A program made the translations under genes and the position numbers. A stretch of 64,000 nt of DNA from Trinickia symbiotica. Lineage in GTDB: Bacteria; Pseudomonadota; Gammaproteobacteria; Burkholderiales; Burkholderiaceae. Each line of letters starts with the position of its first letter. The stretch's first letter is position 1. Of this stretch, positions 1 through 9,923 are shown one piece after another. The stretch spans positions 232,880 to 296,879 of the forward strand of contig NZ_PTIR01000005.1 of NCBI RefSeq assembly GCF_002934455.1, given 5' to 3'. The notes beneath the pieces were generated by a model. The model was not told where the DNA came from, ran no database searches, and was given only the letters and a program-made list of their open reading frames with translations.

Positions 1-3000
1 GTACGCAGTCGATCCGCCTGTGTTCTTGACCGTCACCTGATAGGTGACCGTGCCGGTCGCATTGTCCACGGCGGTCGCCGTCTTCGTGACCGTCACGTTG
101 GGCTCGTCGACCGCAACATTGACGTTGTTCGACGTCACGCCGCCCACCGTCAGCGAGGCAGCCATCGCGGCCGCGCCTTGCACGTTCGACGCGATATTCG
201 CCACCACCGCATTGAACTCGACGATGACGTAGTTGCCCAACGCGGAGCCGTCGTTGTTCGACAACGTGCTGAGGTTGATGCTGACGTTGCCGCCTGCTGT
301 CGTCACCACGTTCGACGACAATGGACTAGTGGGCTTGTAAGTGGCGACGTCGCCGGCCGTCGTCGTCCCCGTAGCAGGATTGACGTAGTTGGCACCACTC
401 GAATTGCCATCCTGCAACTGCGCGACGCTCGACAGATCGGTCGTGTCGCTCGATACGAGGTCGCCGTTCGGACTCACGAACGCGATGCGGGCGCTGCCAT
501 CGTTCAAGTACTCGAGTCCTGGCGGCAGCGTGAAGTTCAGCGTCGTCGGGTTCGCGCCTTCGGGAACCTGGACGTACGCGTGCAGCGTGACGATTTCGCC
601 GACCGTCGCCACGATCGAGGTTTGCGTATTGGTCTGATTCGGCGTGTGGACCGTATCGGTGTTGTTGGACTCACCGGTGATCGACAGCACGGGCACGATC
701 TGGCCAATCTTCACGGCCGTGCTCGCGCTGTCGGTGTACTTATGCCCTTGCGCCGTGCCGGGCTGCGAGTAGTAGGTGCCCGACGTACCGTCGTTCGGTG
801 TGTCGACCGTGATCGTCGAGCCCGCTGTCTGGTTCGGTGCGACGGTCGCCCGGAATGTGAAAGTGGCCGTCTGGCCCGCGCCAAGCGTGGTGAGGCCGAC
901 CGAAAGGCCCGACGTATCCGAAGTCGATGGACCGGTGCCGCCGCTCCCGTAGGTCAGCGAGCCGGACACGTAGTTGAGCCCCGACGGGAGGTCGATGAGG
1001 TCCGCGATGTCCTGCGCCGGCGCATCACCGTTGTTCTTCAGCGTAACGGTATAAGTCAATTCTTCGTTGCTGTAGACGGTGCCGTTGTTGGCGATCGTCG
1101 TACCGGTGTTCGTGTCCTTGACCGTGATCGCCTCGGTGACGTTCGGATCCACTTCGTGAATCGTTGCCGTCGAAGCGGGAGACGTCACCGAATCGTAGTT
1201 GATGACCGCGCTGTTCGTGCGAGCCGTTCCGTCGGCCGGCGTGTCCGTGGACGTTAGCGTGGCCGTATAGACGATCGTGATGGTGCCGTTGGCATCGACG
1301 TTGCTGTTCGTCAGTGCGCCGCTGCCGAGGGTGAACGTGATGGTATTCCCCGAGACGACCGACGTAACGCCGGTGCCTCCCACCGAGCTGACGCCGGTGC
1401 CGAAAGTCTGCTGCTCGATGCCGTTGAAAGTCATACCGGCCGGCAGCGAGTCGGTCACCGTCACATCATTTGAACCGTTCGCAGTCGTGCCCTGCGGCAG
1501 CGTGACGGTGATCGTATAGGTGACGGTCTCGCCGAGCGCGACGTTGTTGCTCGCGGTCAGCGCAATATCGGTCGAGTCGCTCGCTCCCGTGACAACCTTC
1601 GTGACGGTCGGCGCGGAAAGCTTGACGGTGGCATTGTCACTGAGCGCGGCCGCGTTTTCGCCGACGACCTGCGCCGACGTCCCGGAGCCCGATACAAAGC
1701 CGTTGCCCGTCGCGACACCGCCCGCCACGCTCGCCCAGTTGACGACGTTCGAGGCGAACGTCAGCGTATCGCCCGTTTCTTGCGAAGTCGGCAGCTTCAG
1801 ATCATAGACGACATAGATGCTGTTGCTCGCGGCGACCGACGAGCCGAGCTTCACGCCCCCGGCGGCGAAGTATTGCGCCGCCGTCACGCCCGTTTCAATC
1901 TGCTGGCCCGACGAATTGTAGATAGCAAAGTTCTGAACGTCGCTCGTCGTAAAGCCCGTCGGCAACGTTCCTTCGATCGTCACGTCATAGGCCGCCGCTC
2001 CGCCCTGGTTCTGCACGGTCGAGACGATTCTCGTCAGGTCGCCGCCGTCGCCGCCGGTCGCGTTCAGATTGTCGGCGGCCAACGGGTTGCCGCTGCCCGT
2101 GAACGGATCGGTGCCGGCCGGCGTTCCCGCTGCGGCGAACGGGGCGCCCGCGCCGCTCGGCGTCGTGGTCGTTTGCGACGGCCACGTGACGGTCGTCGAA
2201 TTCGACGTATCGGCGGAGTAAGTGCCCTTCGAGCCGCCGCCGTCACCGACGATCGAGACGACGCCCGTCTTCGTGACCAGCTCGGGCTCTTGCAGCGGCA
2301 CTTGCTTGATCGCGGCCGCCGCGACTGTCTGGCCCTCTGCGTTCGTGTAGGAGCTTCCGCCCTGCGTCGTCAATTGCAGGCCGTTCGCGAACGGCTTGTT
2401 CGACGCCACGACGCTGAAGTAGACGACTACCTGCTGACCGGCGGTGTTGTTCGGGTCGTCGCGATTGCCGAAGTTGAATGAAAGGCTGTTGGCCGTGCCG
2501 TCCGCCGAGACCGTCGGCGTCGCTTCACCCGAGAGCGGATTGATGAGCTTGTACGTGCCCGCGGTCGGGAACGCGTCGGCGCTGTCCATCGAATAGCTCG
2601 AGACAGTGCCGCCGTTCGAAAGCGGGTCCGTCGTCGAGAACACGGGCAAGGGCAAGTAGGCGGTGAGATCGAGATTGCCGTAGTCACCCGTCGTCAGCGT
2701 GTACGTCATGCCGTAGGTGACCGTATCGCCTGGCTTGATGTCGGTGAGATCCGTGGTCTGCCCGTTCACCGCCACGACCTGCAGCACGAGCTGGCCCGGC
2801 GCGACCGTGTTCGTCACCGAGGAGCCGTCGGTGACCGTTCCGTTCGTTCCCGTGATCGTCTGCGTGCTGTCGTTCACGGTCACGACCGAGGCGCTCGTGC
2901 CCGTGGTCGTCACCGTATCGGTGATCTGATCCTTCTCGCGCAGGCTGTCCTGGCTGTTCACGTTCGTGTACTTGTCGAGCACCTTGGCCTTGAACGTGAT

Positions 3001-5328
3001 GACACCTTGCGTCGGCCCGCCGCTGCTGTTGACCGACCCGCCTTGCAGCACACCCGCGAACGCCGCGCCGCCGAGATTGGCCTCGATGAGCTCGCCCACG
3101 TCGAACGTCACCGTCGTCGCACCGGGATTCGATGTAGAGCCCGCATCGTCACGCGTATAGTTCCAGTTCGCGTTCGAGCCGCTTGCGGCGACCGTCTGGC
3201 TGTTGATCGTCGTTGCGACGTTGTTAGTCACATCGCCGAACGAGATGGTCCGCGTCGAGCCGCCCGTCGTCAGCGAAAGCTGCGGAGTCGCGTAGCCTGC
3301 GTCCGCCGGCGCGAGCAGCGTGACGCCGTCGCCGATCAGATCGGCGATATTGAGCTGGTTCAGCGCGTAATAGTCCGATACCTGGAAGTCGATCGAGTAG
3401 TTGACGATCTCGCCCGGCACGATGTTGCCGTTCGGCGCATCGTCCGTCACTTGGATCGCGAGCGACTTGGCGACAAAAGAGCTCGATTCGGTGTTCGTCG
3501 AGCTGTCGCCCGAAATCGTCTGCGCGCCGGCCGAGTGATCGAGCGAGCCGGTGGGCGCCGTCCACGATCCCGTGTAGCTGTAAATCACCGTCGAATCGAT
3601 CGTGCGCGGCTGCCCCGCTGCGCCGAGTATCGACGCCCCCGACGCATCGAATTGCGGCACGAAGACGGGAATCTTGATGACCGTCGGCGTATTCGAAGCA
3701 TCGGTCGAAAGCGACGAGAACGTCACCGTGACCGTGCCGCCCGCGCCGTTCACGCTCCCCGCCTTCGGGTGAAACGTCGCCGTACCGGTCACGCCGTTGG
3801 GCTCGGTGAACGTAATCGTGCCGTTCGTGTACTGCACCTGATCGGGCAGGTTGAACGTGAACGTCACGTTGTGCATCGGATCGGACTGCGTAACCGGTGC
3901 CGGTTGCAGCGTGATCACGTAGTCGAACGGAAAATCTGGCCCCGTCGCCGTTTCGCCCTCGTGCAGATCCGTCGTGGCCGATACGTCGATCAGCGAGACT
4001 TGCGTCGATGCCGTCTCCAGGCCGTCACCCGCGCTCGTCACGCTCGCTGTGCCGGCCGTGCCGCGAATCGAGGGATCGGTAGTCGGATTGTTGAGCGGGT
4101 CGGCGCCGTACTGGAAGCCGCCGATCGCCGAAATGTTCAGCGCCTGCCCACCGTGCATGCTCGACAGCTCGGTCGTGTTCGCCACCGAGAACGTGAGCTG
4201 GATCTGGGCAGCGGGCTCGCCCGGCGTGTAGCTGCCGAACGGCAATTGCAGGACGTACATCGTATCGCCCGCCTGATACCCGCTCGGCGCGGCGATGAAA
4301 AGCGGATTGCCGCTGCTGTCGAGCGCGAGCGGATGCAGCGCGCCGAGCGTGCCGACGTGGCCCGCGATGTTCGACGAGAGCGTCACCTTGTCGACGGTGA
4401 CGGCCGCGCCGAGATAGGTGGCGCTCGTCAGCGAGACGTTTTCCGCCGAGTCGCTCGGCACGAAGAGATCGATGAACGGGCCGTAGCCGGCAGCGTTGGA
4501 AGCCGTGTTCTGAAACTGCACGGTCTCGGTGAATGTGCCGCCGACGAGTACGTCGCCCGGCACCGTGCCCGAGACGAAAGAAACGCTCGGCACGGGGGTG
4601 TCGAGCACGCCTTGATAAGCGGCCATCGCCGCCGCGCTGAACGGCGAGTCGACCGCGAGCACACCCGTGGTGCGCTCGAGCGTCCAGTCGCCGCCGAGAG
4701 AAGCCGCGCCCGTCGCATCGGTCGACGCGCCGACCTGCGCGCCCGTCAGCGCATGGACGGTGTCGACGAACTGCTGCCCGCTCGCGCCCTGTCCGACGTC
4801 GCAGCCCCAAAACTCGATATCGGCGTTGGCGGACAGATGATCGCTCCACGACGCGACTTGCTGCTTGGCGGCCGCCAGTGTGTCGGCCGTAATCGGCGAG
4901 TTACCGAGTTCGATCTGGCCTGCGGAGCCGTAGGTCAGAAATTGGATCGCCGACAGATTGGAGCGGCCTTGCAACGCCGCCGTCACCTGGCTGATGCCGT
5001 CGCGATTCGGATCGATCACGACGACCTGAACGTTCTTGCCTACGCTCGCAGTCAGCGATTGCCAATTGGCGACGCGCGGATCGACGAAGAGAATTTCCGT
5101 CGCCTGCGGGTTCGCTGCAACGGCGGGTGCCTCGGCGTTCCTGTGCAACGCGTCGGCCGAGCCGTGTTGCTTCGCCTCGTGGTTGTTGTCGTGATGATGC
5201 GAACCCGCCGCGTGTGCATGGGCACCATCCTGATGGTGCCGCTGCTCCACGGCCGCATGTGTTGTTTTTGCCGCGACCGCCGCCACGCTGCCATCGAAAA
5301 GATGGCGCGGCTCAAGAACTAGTCTCAT
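1..5328 (-). CDS. Giant repeat surface protein, DUF4347 plus DUF11-like repeats (C-terminus outside window)
   Basis: An open frame runs on the minus strand from the ATG at 5328 to the window edge, giving 1776 codons without a stop, so the protein is partial at its C-terminus. GGGGGAAG lies just upstream of the ATG. Residues 5-14 read LEPRHLFDGS, the N-terminal motif of large exported repeat proteins. Residues 20-65 are rich in His. Residues about 78-243 form a DUF4347 domain, with YGSAGQIELG, FWGCDVGQGASG and GASTDATGAASLGGDW. The rest consists of Thr/Val/Asn-rich beta repeats of the DUF11/isopeptide type, for example LTYTVTLKNNGDAPAQDIA near 1060 and VTYQVTVKNTGGSTAY at the window start. Such proteins are usually secreted adhesins, often through a type I system; no secretion genes are visible here. 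Adhesin function is inferred from architecture only. Confidence 0.85.
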   Translation of the reverse strand, partial: MRLVLEPRHLFDGSVAAVAAKTTHAAVEQRHHQDGAHAHAAGSHHHDNNHEAKQHGSADALHRNAEAPAVAANPQATEILFVDPRVANWQSLTASVGKNVQVVVIDPNRDGISQVTAALQGRSNLSAIQFLTYGSAGQIELGNSPITADTLAAAKQQVASWSDHLSANADIEFWGCDVGQGASGQQFVDTVHALTGAQVGASTDATGAASLGGDWTLERTTGVLAVDSPFSAAAMAAYQGVLDTPVPSVSFVSGTVPGDVLVGGTFTETVQFQNTASNAAGYGPFIDLFVPSDSAENVSLTSATYLGAAVTVDKVTLSSNIAGHVGTLGALHPLALDSSGNPLFIAAPSGYQAGDTMYVLQLPFGSYTPGEPAAQIQLTFSVANTTELSSMHGGQALNISAIGGFQYGADPLNNPTTDPSIRGTAGTASVTSAGDGLETASTQVSLIDVSATTDLHEGETATGPDFPFDYVITLQPAPVTQSDPMHNVTFTFNLPDQVQYTNGTITFTEPNGVTGTATFHPKAGSVNGAGGTVTVTFSSLSTDASNTPTVIKIPVFVPQFDASGASILGAAGQPRTIDSTVIYSYTGSWTAPTGSLDHSAGAQTISGDSSTNTESSSFVAKSLAIQVTDDAPNGNIVPGEIVNYSIDFQVSDYYALNQLNIADLIGDGVTLLAPADAGYATPQLSLTTGGSTRTISFGDVTNNVATTINSQTVAASGSNANWNYTRDDAGSTSNPGATTVTFDVGELIEANLGGAAFAGVLQGGSVNSSGGPTQGVITFKAKVLDKYTNVNSQDSLREKDQITDTVTTTGTSASVVTVNDSTQTITGTNGTVTDGSSVTNTVAPGQLVLQVVAVNGQTTDLTDIKPGDTVTYGMTYTLTTGDYGNLDLTAYLPLPVFSTTDPLSNGGTVSSYSMDSADAFPTAGTYKLINPLSGEATPTVSADGTANSLSFNFGNRDDPNNTAGQQVVVYFSVVASNKPFANGLQLTTQGGSSYTNAEGQTVAAAAIKQVPLQEPELVTKTGVVSIVGDGGGSKGTYSADTSNSTTVTWPSQTTTTPSGAGAPFAAAGTPAGTDPFTGSGNPLAADNLNATGGDGGDLTRIVSTVQNQGGAAAYDVTIEGTLPTGFTTSDVQNFAIYNSSGQQIETGVTAAQYFAAGGVKLGSSVAASNSIYVVYDLKLPTSQETGDTLTFASNVVNWASVAGGVATGNGFVSGSGTSAQVVGENAAALSDNATVKLSAPTVTKVVTGASDSTDIALTASNNVALGETVTYTITVTLPQGTTANGSNDVTVTDSLPAGMTFNGIEQQTFGTGVSSVGGTGVTSVVSGNTITFTLGSGALTNSNVDANGTITIVYTATLTSTDTPADGTARTNSAVINYDSVTSPASTATIHEVDPNVTEAITVKDTNTGTTIANNGTVYSNEELTYTVTLKNNGDAPAQDIADLIDLPSGLNYVSGSLTYGSGGTGPSTSDTSGLSVGLTTLGAGQTATFTFRATVAPNQTAGSTITVDTPNDGTSGTYYSQPGTAQGHKYTDSASTAVKIGQIVPVLSITGESNNTDTVHTPNQTNTQTSIVATVGEIVTLHAYVQVPEGANPTTLNFTLPPGLEYLNDGSARIAFVSPNGDLVSSDTTDLSSVAQLQDGNSSGANYVNPATGTTTAGDVATYKPTSPLSSNVVTTAGGNVSINLSTLSNNDGSALGNYVIVEFNAVVANIASNVQGAAAMAASLTVGGVTSNNVNVAVDEPNVTVTKTATAVDNATGTVTYQVTVKNTGGSTAY

Positions 5329-5330
5329 CG

Positions 5331-5500
5331 CACTTCCCCCGCGTTTTGGGAAGGCAATGTAGGGGTTTTATTTAAATCTCACAATATGTCTTACTGAGTT
5401 TTTGCGAAATTTAACAATCCATCCCATACCGTGGAATTTGCAACCCCTTCGCCCTTGTTTCAAATTCATCACTTTCACAGCACTTTGAAAGGAAATTGAA
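5331..5500 (-). promoter_or_regulatory. AT-rich leader of the giant surface protein gene
   Basis: This stretch between the transporter gene and the giant gene is clearly richer in A+T than the coding DNA on either side, mainly 5350-5500. It is the only non-coding DNA upstream of the giant gene and so probably holds its promoter. On the minus strand TTGTTA is followed after 18 bases by TAAGAC, a weak sigma-70-like pair. Exact elements are not certain. Confidence 0.35.
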
Positions 5501-5502
5501 AT

Positions 5503-6858
5503 TCAAGCATCCTCCGGAAGCCGTCCGAGCGTTTCAGGGACAACGAAGGCCCCAACGAGAAACACGATGCTGACCAAGACCAGCGCGCCGGCAAGCACGC
5601 TCGGCAGTTCGCGAGGCGTATGCGCGAGCATCGAAACGACCGTCGGCATGATCCCGCCGATCGCAAAACCGATGTTCCATGACAAGCCCGTACCCGAAGC
5701 GCGAATCGACGTCGGAAATCGCTCGTTGAGAAAAATGAGGACGGGCGCATAGCCTGCGCTGCCGAGCGCGCTCAGCAGTGCCGCGTAAAACCCGACGGAT
5801 GCGATGCTGTCGGCGCGCGCCAATGCGACATAAAGCAATGGAAAGCAAACGAGTCTCGCGATACCGAGCCAGATAAATGCACGCTTGCGCCCGATCAGCG
5901 TGCTCAAATGGCCGGCAGCAACCGACGCGACCAGCACGGCCAAGCTCGAGATCATCAGGATCAGCCCGGCGGCGCCGTTCGGTGTGTGATTGACGACTTT
6001 GAGAAAGGTCGGCAAATACCCGGAAGTCAGATAGTAGCCGCTGCCGCCACCGATCGTGAGCAGCAGGTTCACGAGGAGCACCGAGCGATACTTCTTCGAG
6101 AACAGCAGTGAGAGCGGCGAACGAGCGCGTTCGCCGGCCGCCTTCCTCGCGGCTGCCGCTCGGCGCTTTTGCTCGGCCACCGCAGCCCAGACGGGCGACT
6201 CTTCGAGACTCTTAAAGACGAACACTCCGAGCGCCGAGCTCACGATGCCCGCAAAGAACATGCAGCGCCAGCCCCATACTTCGAACGCCGAGCCCGGGAA
6301 GGCGGCGGACGTGGCCAGGTAGACGATCGAGGCCAACAACGCGCCGATCCCCGCCCCGCCGCCGCCGACGAGCCCCGATACGGCACCGCGGTACTTGAAC
6401 TCGACGGTCTCCGTTCCGATCGTATGCGTCGAGGCGACGACGCCTCCCACGAAGATTCCTTGCACGAGCCGGAGGATCAGGAACATGATCGGCGCGGCGA
6501 CGCCCACCTGGGGCACCGTGGGCAAGAGACCGAACGAGGCCGTGGCGAGCCCGACGCCCACCACGGCGACGATCATCGCGCGCTTGCGCCCGTAGCGGTC
6601 GGCGACCGAGCCGAAGATCGCCGAGCCGAGCGGCCGCATGAGCAGCGTAACCGCGAACGATGCGTAGACGGCCGCGAGCGAGAGCATCGCGTTCGTCGAC
6701 GGGAAGAACAGGCGCCCCACGATGGGCGCGACGAACAAGATCACGAACAGGTCGAAGAGATCGAGCGCCCATCCGAGGCATGAGGCGATCACGGCGGCGA
6801 GCACCTGTTTGTTGCCCACTTGCCTGAGCGCGGTCGCTTCCCGCAATACGTCATCCAT
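5503..6858 (-). CDS. MFS transporter of the metabolite:H+ symporter type, probably 2-furoate or related acid uptake
   Basis: A 451-aa protein with the 12-helix major facilitator pattern. The loop signature DRYGRKRAMI follows the second helix, and a second GRKRAF loop lies in the C-terminal half. The sequence resembles organic-acid:proton symporters. An in-frame ATG lies 18 bases upstream, but GGAG sits 6 bases before the ATG at 6858, so that start is preferred. The gene lies about 90 bases downstream of the CoA ligase on the same strand and is probably the last gene of the hmf-type operon. Import of the operon's acid substrate is inferred from position. Confidence 0.8.
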   Translation of the reverse strand: MDDVLREATALRQVGNKQVLAAVIASCLGWALDLFDLFVILFVAPIVGRLFFPSTNAMLSLAAVYASFAVTLLMRPLGSAIFGSVADRYGRKRAMIVAVVGVGLATASFGLLPTVPQVGVAAPIMFLILRLVQGIFVGGVVASTHTIGTETVEFKYRGAVSGLVGGGGAGIGALLASIVYLATSAAFPGSAFEVWGWRCMFFAGIVSSALGVFVFKSLEESPVWAAVAEQKRRAAAARKAAGERARSPLSLLFSKKYRSVLLVNLLLTIGGGSGYYLTSGYLPTFLKVVNHTPNGAAGLILMISSLAVLVASVAAGHLSTLIGRKRAFIWLGIARLVCFPLLYVALARADSIASVGFYAALLSALGSAGYAPVLIFLNERFPTSIRASGTGLSWNIGFAIGGIMPTVVSMLAHTPRELPSVLAGALVLVSIVFLVGAFVVPETLGRLPEDA

Positions 6859-6947
6859 TCCAGTCTCCATCCTCATGCCGGTATCGGCTCATTGTTCGAT
6901 GAATGCGCCCGCTCAGGACGCCGCCAGCTCTCGACGACTTCGACTTG

Positions 6948-8513
6948 TCAGCCGCCGAGACTTGCTCTCGCACTCGAACCCGCTTCGAGCTCGTACTCTC
7001 CGGCCGAGAGCTTGCGGCGCAGAATCTTCCCGACCGGCGATTTCGGAATCGCATCGACGAATACATACTCGCGCGGCCGCTTGAAGTTGACGAGATCGGA
7101 CGCTCGGCAATATTCGTCGAGCGCCGCGGCATCCACGTAACGCGATCGCTTGATAAATGCGACGACCTTCTGCCCCCAGCGCTCATCCTTCAGGCCGACC
7201 ACCGCTACTTCGTCGACAGCGGGATGAAGCGAGAGAATCGACTCGATGTCGACGGGCGAGATGTTCTCGCCGCCGCTGATGATCATGTCGTCGACCCGGC
7301 CCGTCACATAGAGGTCGCCGTGCTCGTCGAGGTAGCCCGTGTCGCCCGTGAAATACCAGCCGTCGCGCAGCGACTTCGCGTTGGCGTCGGGTCGGTTCCA
7401 ATAGCCTTCGAACGCTTCGTCGCCGGCCAGCTCTGCGATGATCTGACCTTCCTCGCCGCGAGCGGCGACATCGTCGGGGCAAACCGAATCGAGCTTCACG
7501 ACGCGCAGGCGCGTATTGAGGCCCGCGCGTCCCGCGCTGCCCGGCCTCCCGGCCGCGTCCTGCTCGATGCTGACGGTGTACACCTCGGACGAACCGTAAT
7601 GATTGACGAAGAGTTGCGGCTTGAATGCTTCCGAGCAGCGCTTAAGCAGCCCATCGTTCATCGGCGCGCCGGCGAAGCCGAGCTTCGTGACCGAGCGGAC
7701 ATCGGTATCGCGAAACTCGGCGGCCGCAAGCAGGTCGTGGTAAAGCGTGGGTACCAGATAGAGGCAGGTAAGCTCGTACTTGGCGATCGACTCGAGCGCG
7801 AGCGCCGCGTTCCAGCGCCGCACGCAGACGAACAACCCGTCGACGAGCGCCATCGCGAGCAGCGAGCGCACGCCCATCGTGTGATAGAGCGGCATCACGC
7901 CGAGCGTGCGCTCGCCGTGCCGATAGAGGTTCTGCGCCACATGAGCGAGCGCGGCGGCGCGCTCGTGCCGCTGCCTGCGCGGTACTCCCTTGCCGAGCCC
8001 CGTCGTGCCCGATGTGTAGAGCATCACTGAGTAATCGTCGGGCCCGGCCGCGGGCGTGGCATTCGCCTGTGCCTCGCCACCAGGCAAGCCGAGCCACTCC
8101 TCGAAGCCGATCGACGCACCCTCGACGCCATCGAGCCCAATGCGCGTCTTCGATTGCGCCGCGTGGCTTCCCGCGACCGCCTCGGCGGACACGGGCTCGT
8201 AGACGACAGCCTTGGCGCCCGCGTCGGTCACGTTGTGATCGAGTTCTTCGGCCTTGCTGCGCCAGTTCACGGGCACGATGACGATGCCGGCGAACTGACA
8301 GGCCCAATGGAGCGTCGCCATCTCCCAGCGGTTCTGCAGCACGACGACGAGTCGGTCGCCGCGCTCGAGCCCCAATCGCCGCAAGCCCGACACCGCCTTG
8401 CCGATCTCCCGATACCACCGCTGATAGGTCATTTCGACGGGACCATCCACGATCGCCAATGCGTTCGGGCTGCGTTCCACCGCTTGCAAAAAAGTGCGGC
8501 CCAGATCAAGCAT
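6948..8513 (-). CDS. hmfD: AMP-forming acyl-CoA ligase, probable 2-furoate-CoA ligase
   Basis: A 521-aa ANL-superfamily ligase that activates a carboxylic acid with ATP and CoA. The P-loop reads YTSGTTGLGKG, the A5 motif is NHYGSSE, the hinge region is YFTGDTGYLDEHGDLY followed by GRVDDMIISGGENISP, and the catalytic lysine lies in KSPVGKILRR near the C-terminus. Its ATG overlaps the stop of the iron-sulfur subunit by 8 bases, so translation is coupled to the molybdenum hydroxylase. The order large subunit, FAD subunit, Fe-S subunit, ligase matches hmfABCD of furoate degraders, where HmfD makes 2-furoyl-CoA. Family membership is certain; the substrate is inferred and another aromatic or cyclic acid is possible. 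Confidence 0.68.
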   Translation of the reverse strand: MLDLGRTFLQAVERSPNALAIVDGPVEMTYQRWYREIGKAVSGLRRLGLERGDRLVVVLQNRWEMATLHWACQFAGIVIVPVNWRSKAEELDHNVTDAGAKAVVYEPVSAEAVAGSHAAQSKTRIGLDGVEGASIGFEEWLGLPGGEAQANATPAAGPDDYSVMLYTSGTTGLGKGVPRRQRHERAAALAHVAQNLYRHGERTLGVMPLYHTMGVRSLLAMALVDGLFVCVRRWNAALALESIAKYELTCLYLVPTLYHDLLAAAEFRDTDVRSVTKLGFAGAPMNDGLLKRCSEAFKPQLFVNHYGSSEVYTVSIEQDAAGRPGSAGRAGLNTRLRVVKLDSVCPDDVAARGEEGQIIAELAGDEAFEGYWNRPDANAKSLRDGWYFTGDTGYLDEHGDLYVTGRVDDMIISGGENISPVDIESILSLHPAVDEVAVVGLKDERWGQKVVAFIKRSRYVDAAALDEYCRASDLVNFKRPREYVFVDAIPKSPVGKILRRKLSAGEYELEAGSSARASLGG

Positions 8514-9105
8514 GCGTCACCTCCATTCCTTCGCCGGCCTCGCGTTGGCGGCGCCGCGCGGCGGCGACGTGGAGCACCGCCGCCACGATCGGCGTATAGC
8601 CCGTGCAGCGGCACAGATGCCCCGACAACATTTCCCTCACTTGCGACTCCGTCGGGTCGGGAACGCGTTCGAGGTAATCGGCGCACGACATCAGAATGCC
8701 GGCCGTGCAAAACCCGCACTGCAATGCGTGATGTCGCCGGAAGGCCTCTTGAAGATCGCCGAGCATCTCGTTGGCGGCCAATCCTTCGACCGTATCGATT
8801 CGACGCCCGTCGGCCTGAACGGCGAGCATCAGGCACGAGCGCGCCGCCACGCCGTCGATCCGAACCGTGCAGGCGCCGCAGACGCCGTGCTCGCAGCCGA
8901 CATGCGTTCCCGTTGCGCCGAGCGCATGGCGAATGAAATCGGACAGCAGTTCGCGCGGCTCGCATTCGCCTTGCCGCGTGCGGCCGTTCAGCTCCACGGT
9001 AACGGCACGCTTCTCTCCTTGGGCATGCGCGCCGCGCAGCGGAGCGCCGCCCGGCGAATCGCCGCGCGACGGATCACCGCCCTCATGTCCATTAGGACTC
9101 CTCAC
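8506..9105 (-). CDS. hmfC: Molybdenum hydroxylase 2Fe-2S subunit, probable 2-furoyl-CoA dehydrogenase small subunit
   Basis: A 199-aa protein with the two [2Fe-2S] domains of xanthine-dehydrogenase-family small subunits. The plant-type cluster is CEHGVCGACTV with a later Cys in RSCL; the second cluster uses QCGFCTAGIL and CRCTGY. It passes electrons from the Mo site to the FAD subunit in the cytoplasm. The first ~30 residues before VTVELNG are variable, and an internal start cannot be excluded. The ATG overlaps the stop of the FAD subunit as ATGA. Confidence 0.72.
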   Translation of the reverse strand: MRSPNGHEGGDPSRGDSPGGAPLRGAHAQGEKRAVTVELNGRTRQGECEPRELLSDFIRHALGATGTHVGCEHGVCGACTVRIDGVAARSCLMLAVQADGRRIDTVEGLAANEMLGDLQEAFRRHHALQCGFCTAGILMSCADYLERVPDPTESQVREMLSGHLCRCTGYTPIVAAVLHVAAARRRQREAGEGMEVTHA

Positions 9106-9923
9106 TTTGCCTCCTCGATGGCTTTCCAGGCGAGCTGCCTGACGAGATGTCGCCGGTACGATGCACTCACGTGCGCATCGTCTCGGGCGCCGAGCTTCCA
9201 GGCGAAATCGTTCAACGCGCCGCGCAAGTCGTCGCCGTCAAGCTTCGGCAGGGATTCGACGATAGGCCGGTCCGCCACACCGCCTACGCCGATGCGGATC
9301 GCGTCGTCGGTCACCATGGCCGCGCAGGCCACGAGCGCAAAATCGCCGTGCCTTGCCGAAAACTCGGTGAACGCGAATCGTTCGCCGGACCTTTTCAACG
9401 GAAACCGAACCGCTTCGACGAGCTCGTCGGGCTCGCGCGCCGTCATCAACATGCCTTGAAGAAAGTCCGCTGCGGGCACGGCGCGCGTGCGTTTCGCCGA
9501 TCGCAGCACGACGTCGCCGCCGAGCGTGACGAGCGCGAGCGGCAGCTCGGCGCTCGGGTCCGCATGGGCGACGGATCCGCAGACCGTGCCGCGATTCCTG
9601 ATCTGGAAGTGCGAGATGTACGGGAATACCGCCTTGAGCAGGGGCACTTCTTCCCCAAGCGTTGGGCGCCACTCGACGCTTCCCTGCGTCACCGCCGATT
9701 TGACGATGAGAAGCCCGGCCTTCCTATCGACTTCGATGACGTCGAGCTCCGCGGTACGCGAGATATCGATGAGCCAGCGAGGCTCCGCGAGCCTCATGTT
9801 GAGGATCGCCATCAGCGACTGCCCGCCTGCTAACACGCGCGCGTCGGCTCCTGTCCGCGCGAGCGCCTCGAGCGCATGCCGCGTATCGACGGCACGAACG
9901 TAGCTGAACTGCGCCGGCTTCAC
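9102..9923 (-). CDS. hmfB: Molybdenum hydroxylase FAD subunit, probable 2-furoyl-CoA dehydrogenase medium subunit
   Basis: A 273-aa FAD-binding subunit of the CoxM/CutM type. The FAD-phosphate loop reads LAGGQSLMAILNMRLAEP, and the second FAD motif is IRNRGTVCGSVAHADPSAELP. The start is taken at the GTG at 9923, whose GTGA overlaps the stop of the large subunit; AGGCGG precedes it and homology begins at KPAQFSY. A longer frame upstream would run into the end of the large-subunit gene and is not favoured. It mediates electron transfer from the Fe-S clusters to the final acceptor. Confidence 0.72.
   Translation of the reverse strand: MKPAQFSYVRAVDTRHALEALARTGADARVLAGGQSLMAILNMRLAEPRWLIDISRTAELDVIEVDRKAGLLIVKSAVTQGSVEWRPTLGEEVPLLKAVFPYISHFQIRNRGTVCGSVAHADPSAELPLALVTLGGDVVLRSAKRTRAVPAADFLQGMLMTAREPDELVEAVRFPLKRSGERFAFTEFSARHGDFALVACAAMVTDDAIRIGVGGVADRPIVESLPKLDGDDLRGALNDFAWKLGARDDAHVSASYRRHLVRQLAWKAIEEAK

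Noticed and set aside
178..1257. Plus-strand open frame of 359 codons
   Set aside because: Arg/Asp-rich, lies opposite recognisable DUF11-like repeat coding on the minus strand.
3007..5322. Long plus-strand open frame opposite the giant surface protein
   Set aside because: Its product is Arg/Val-rich with no domain pattern, while the minus-strand frame shows DUF4347 and DUF11-like repeats. The plus frame is a codon-bias shadow.
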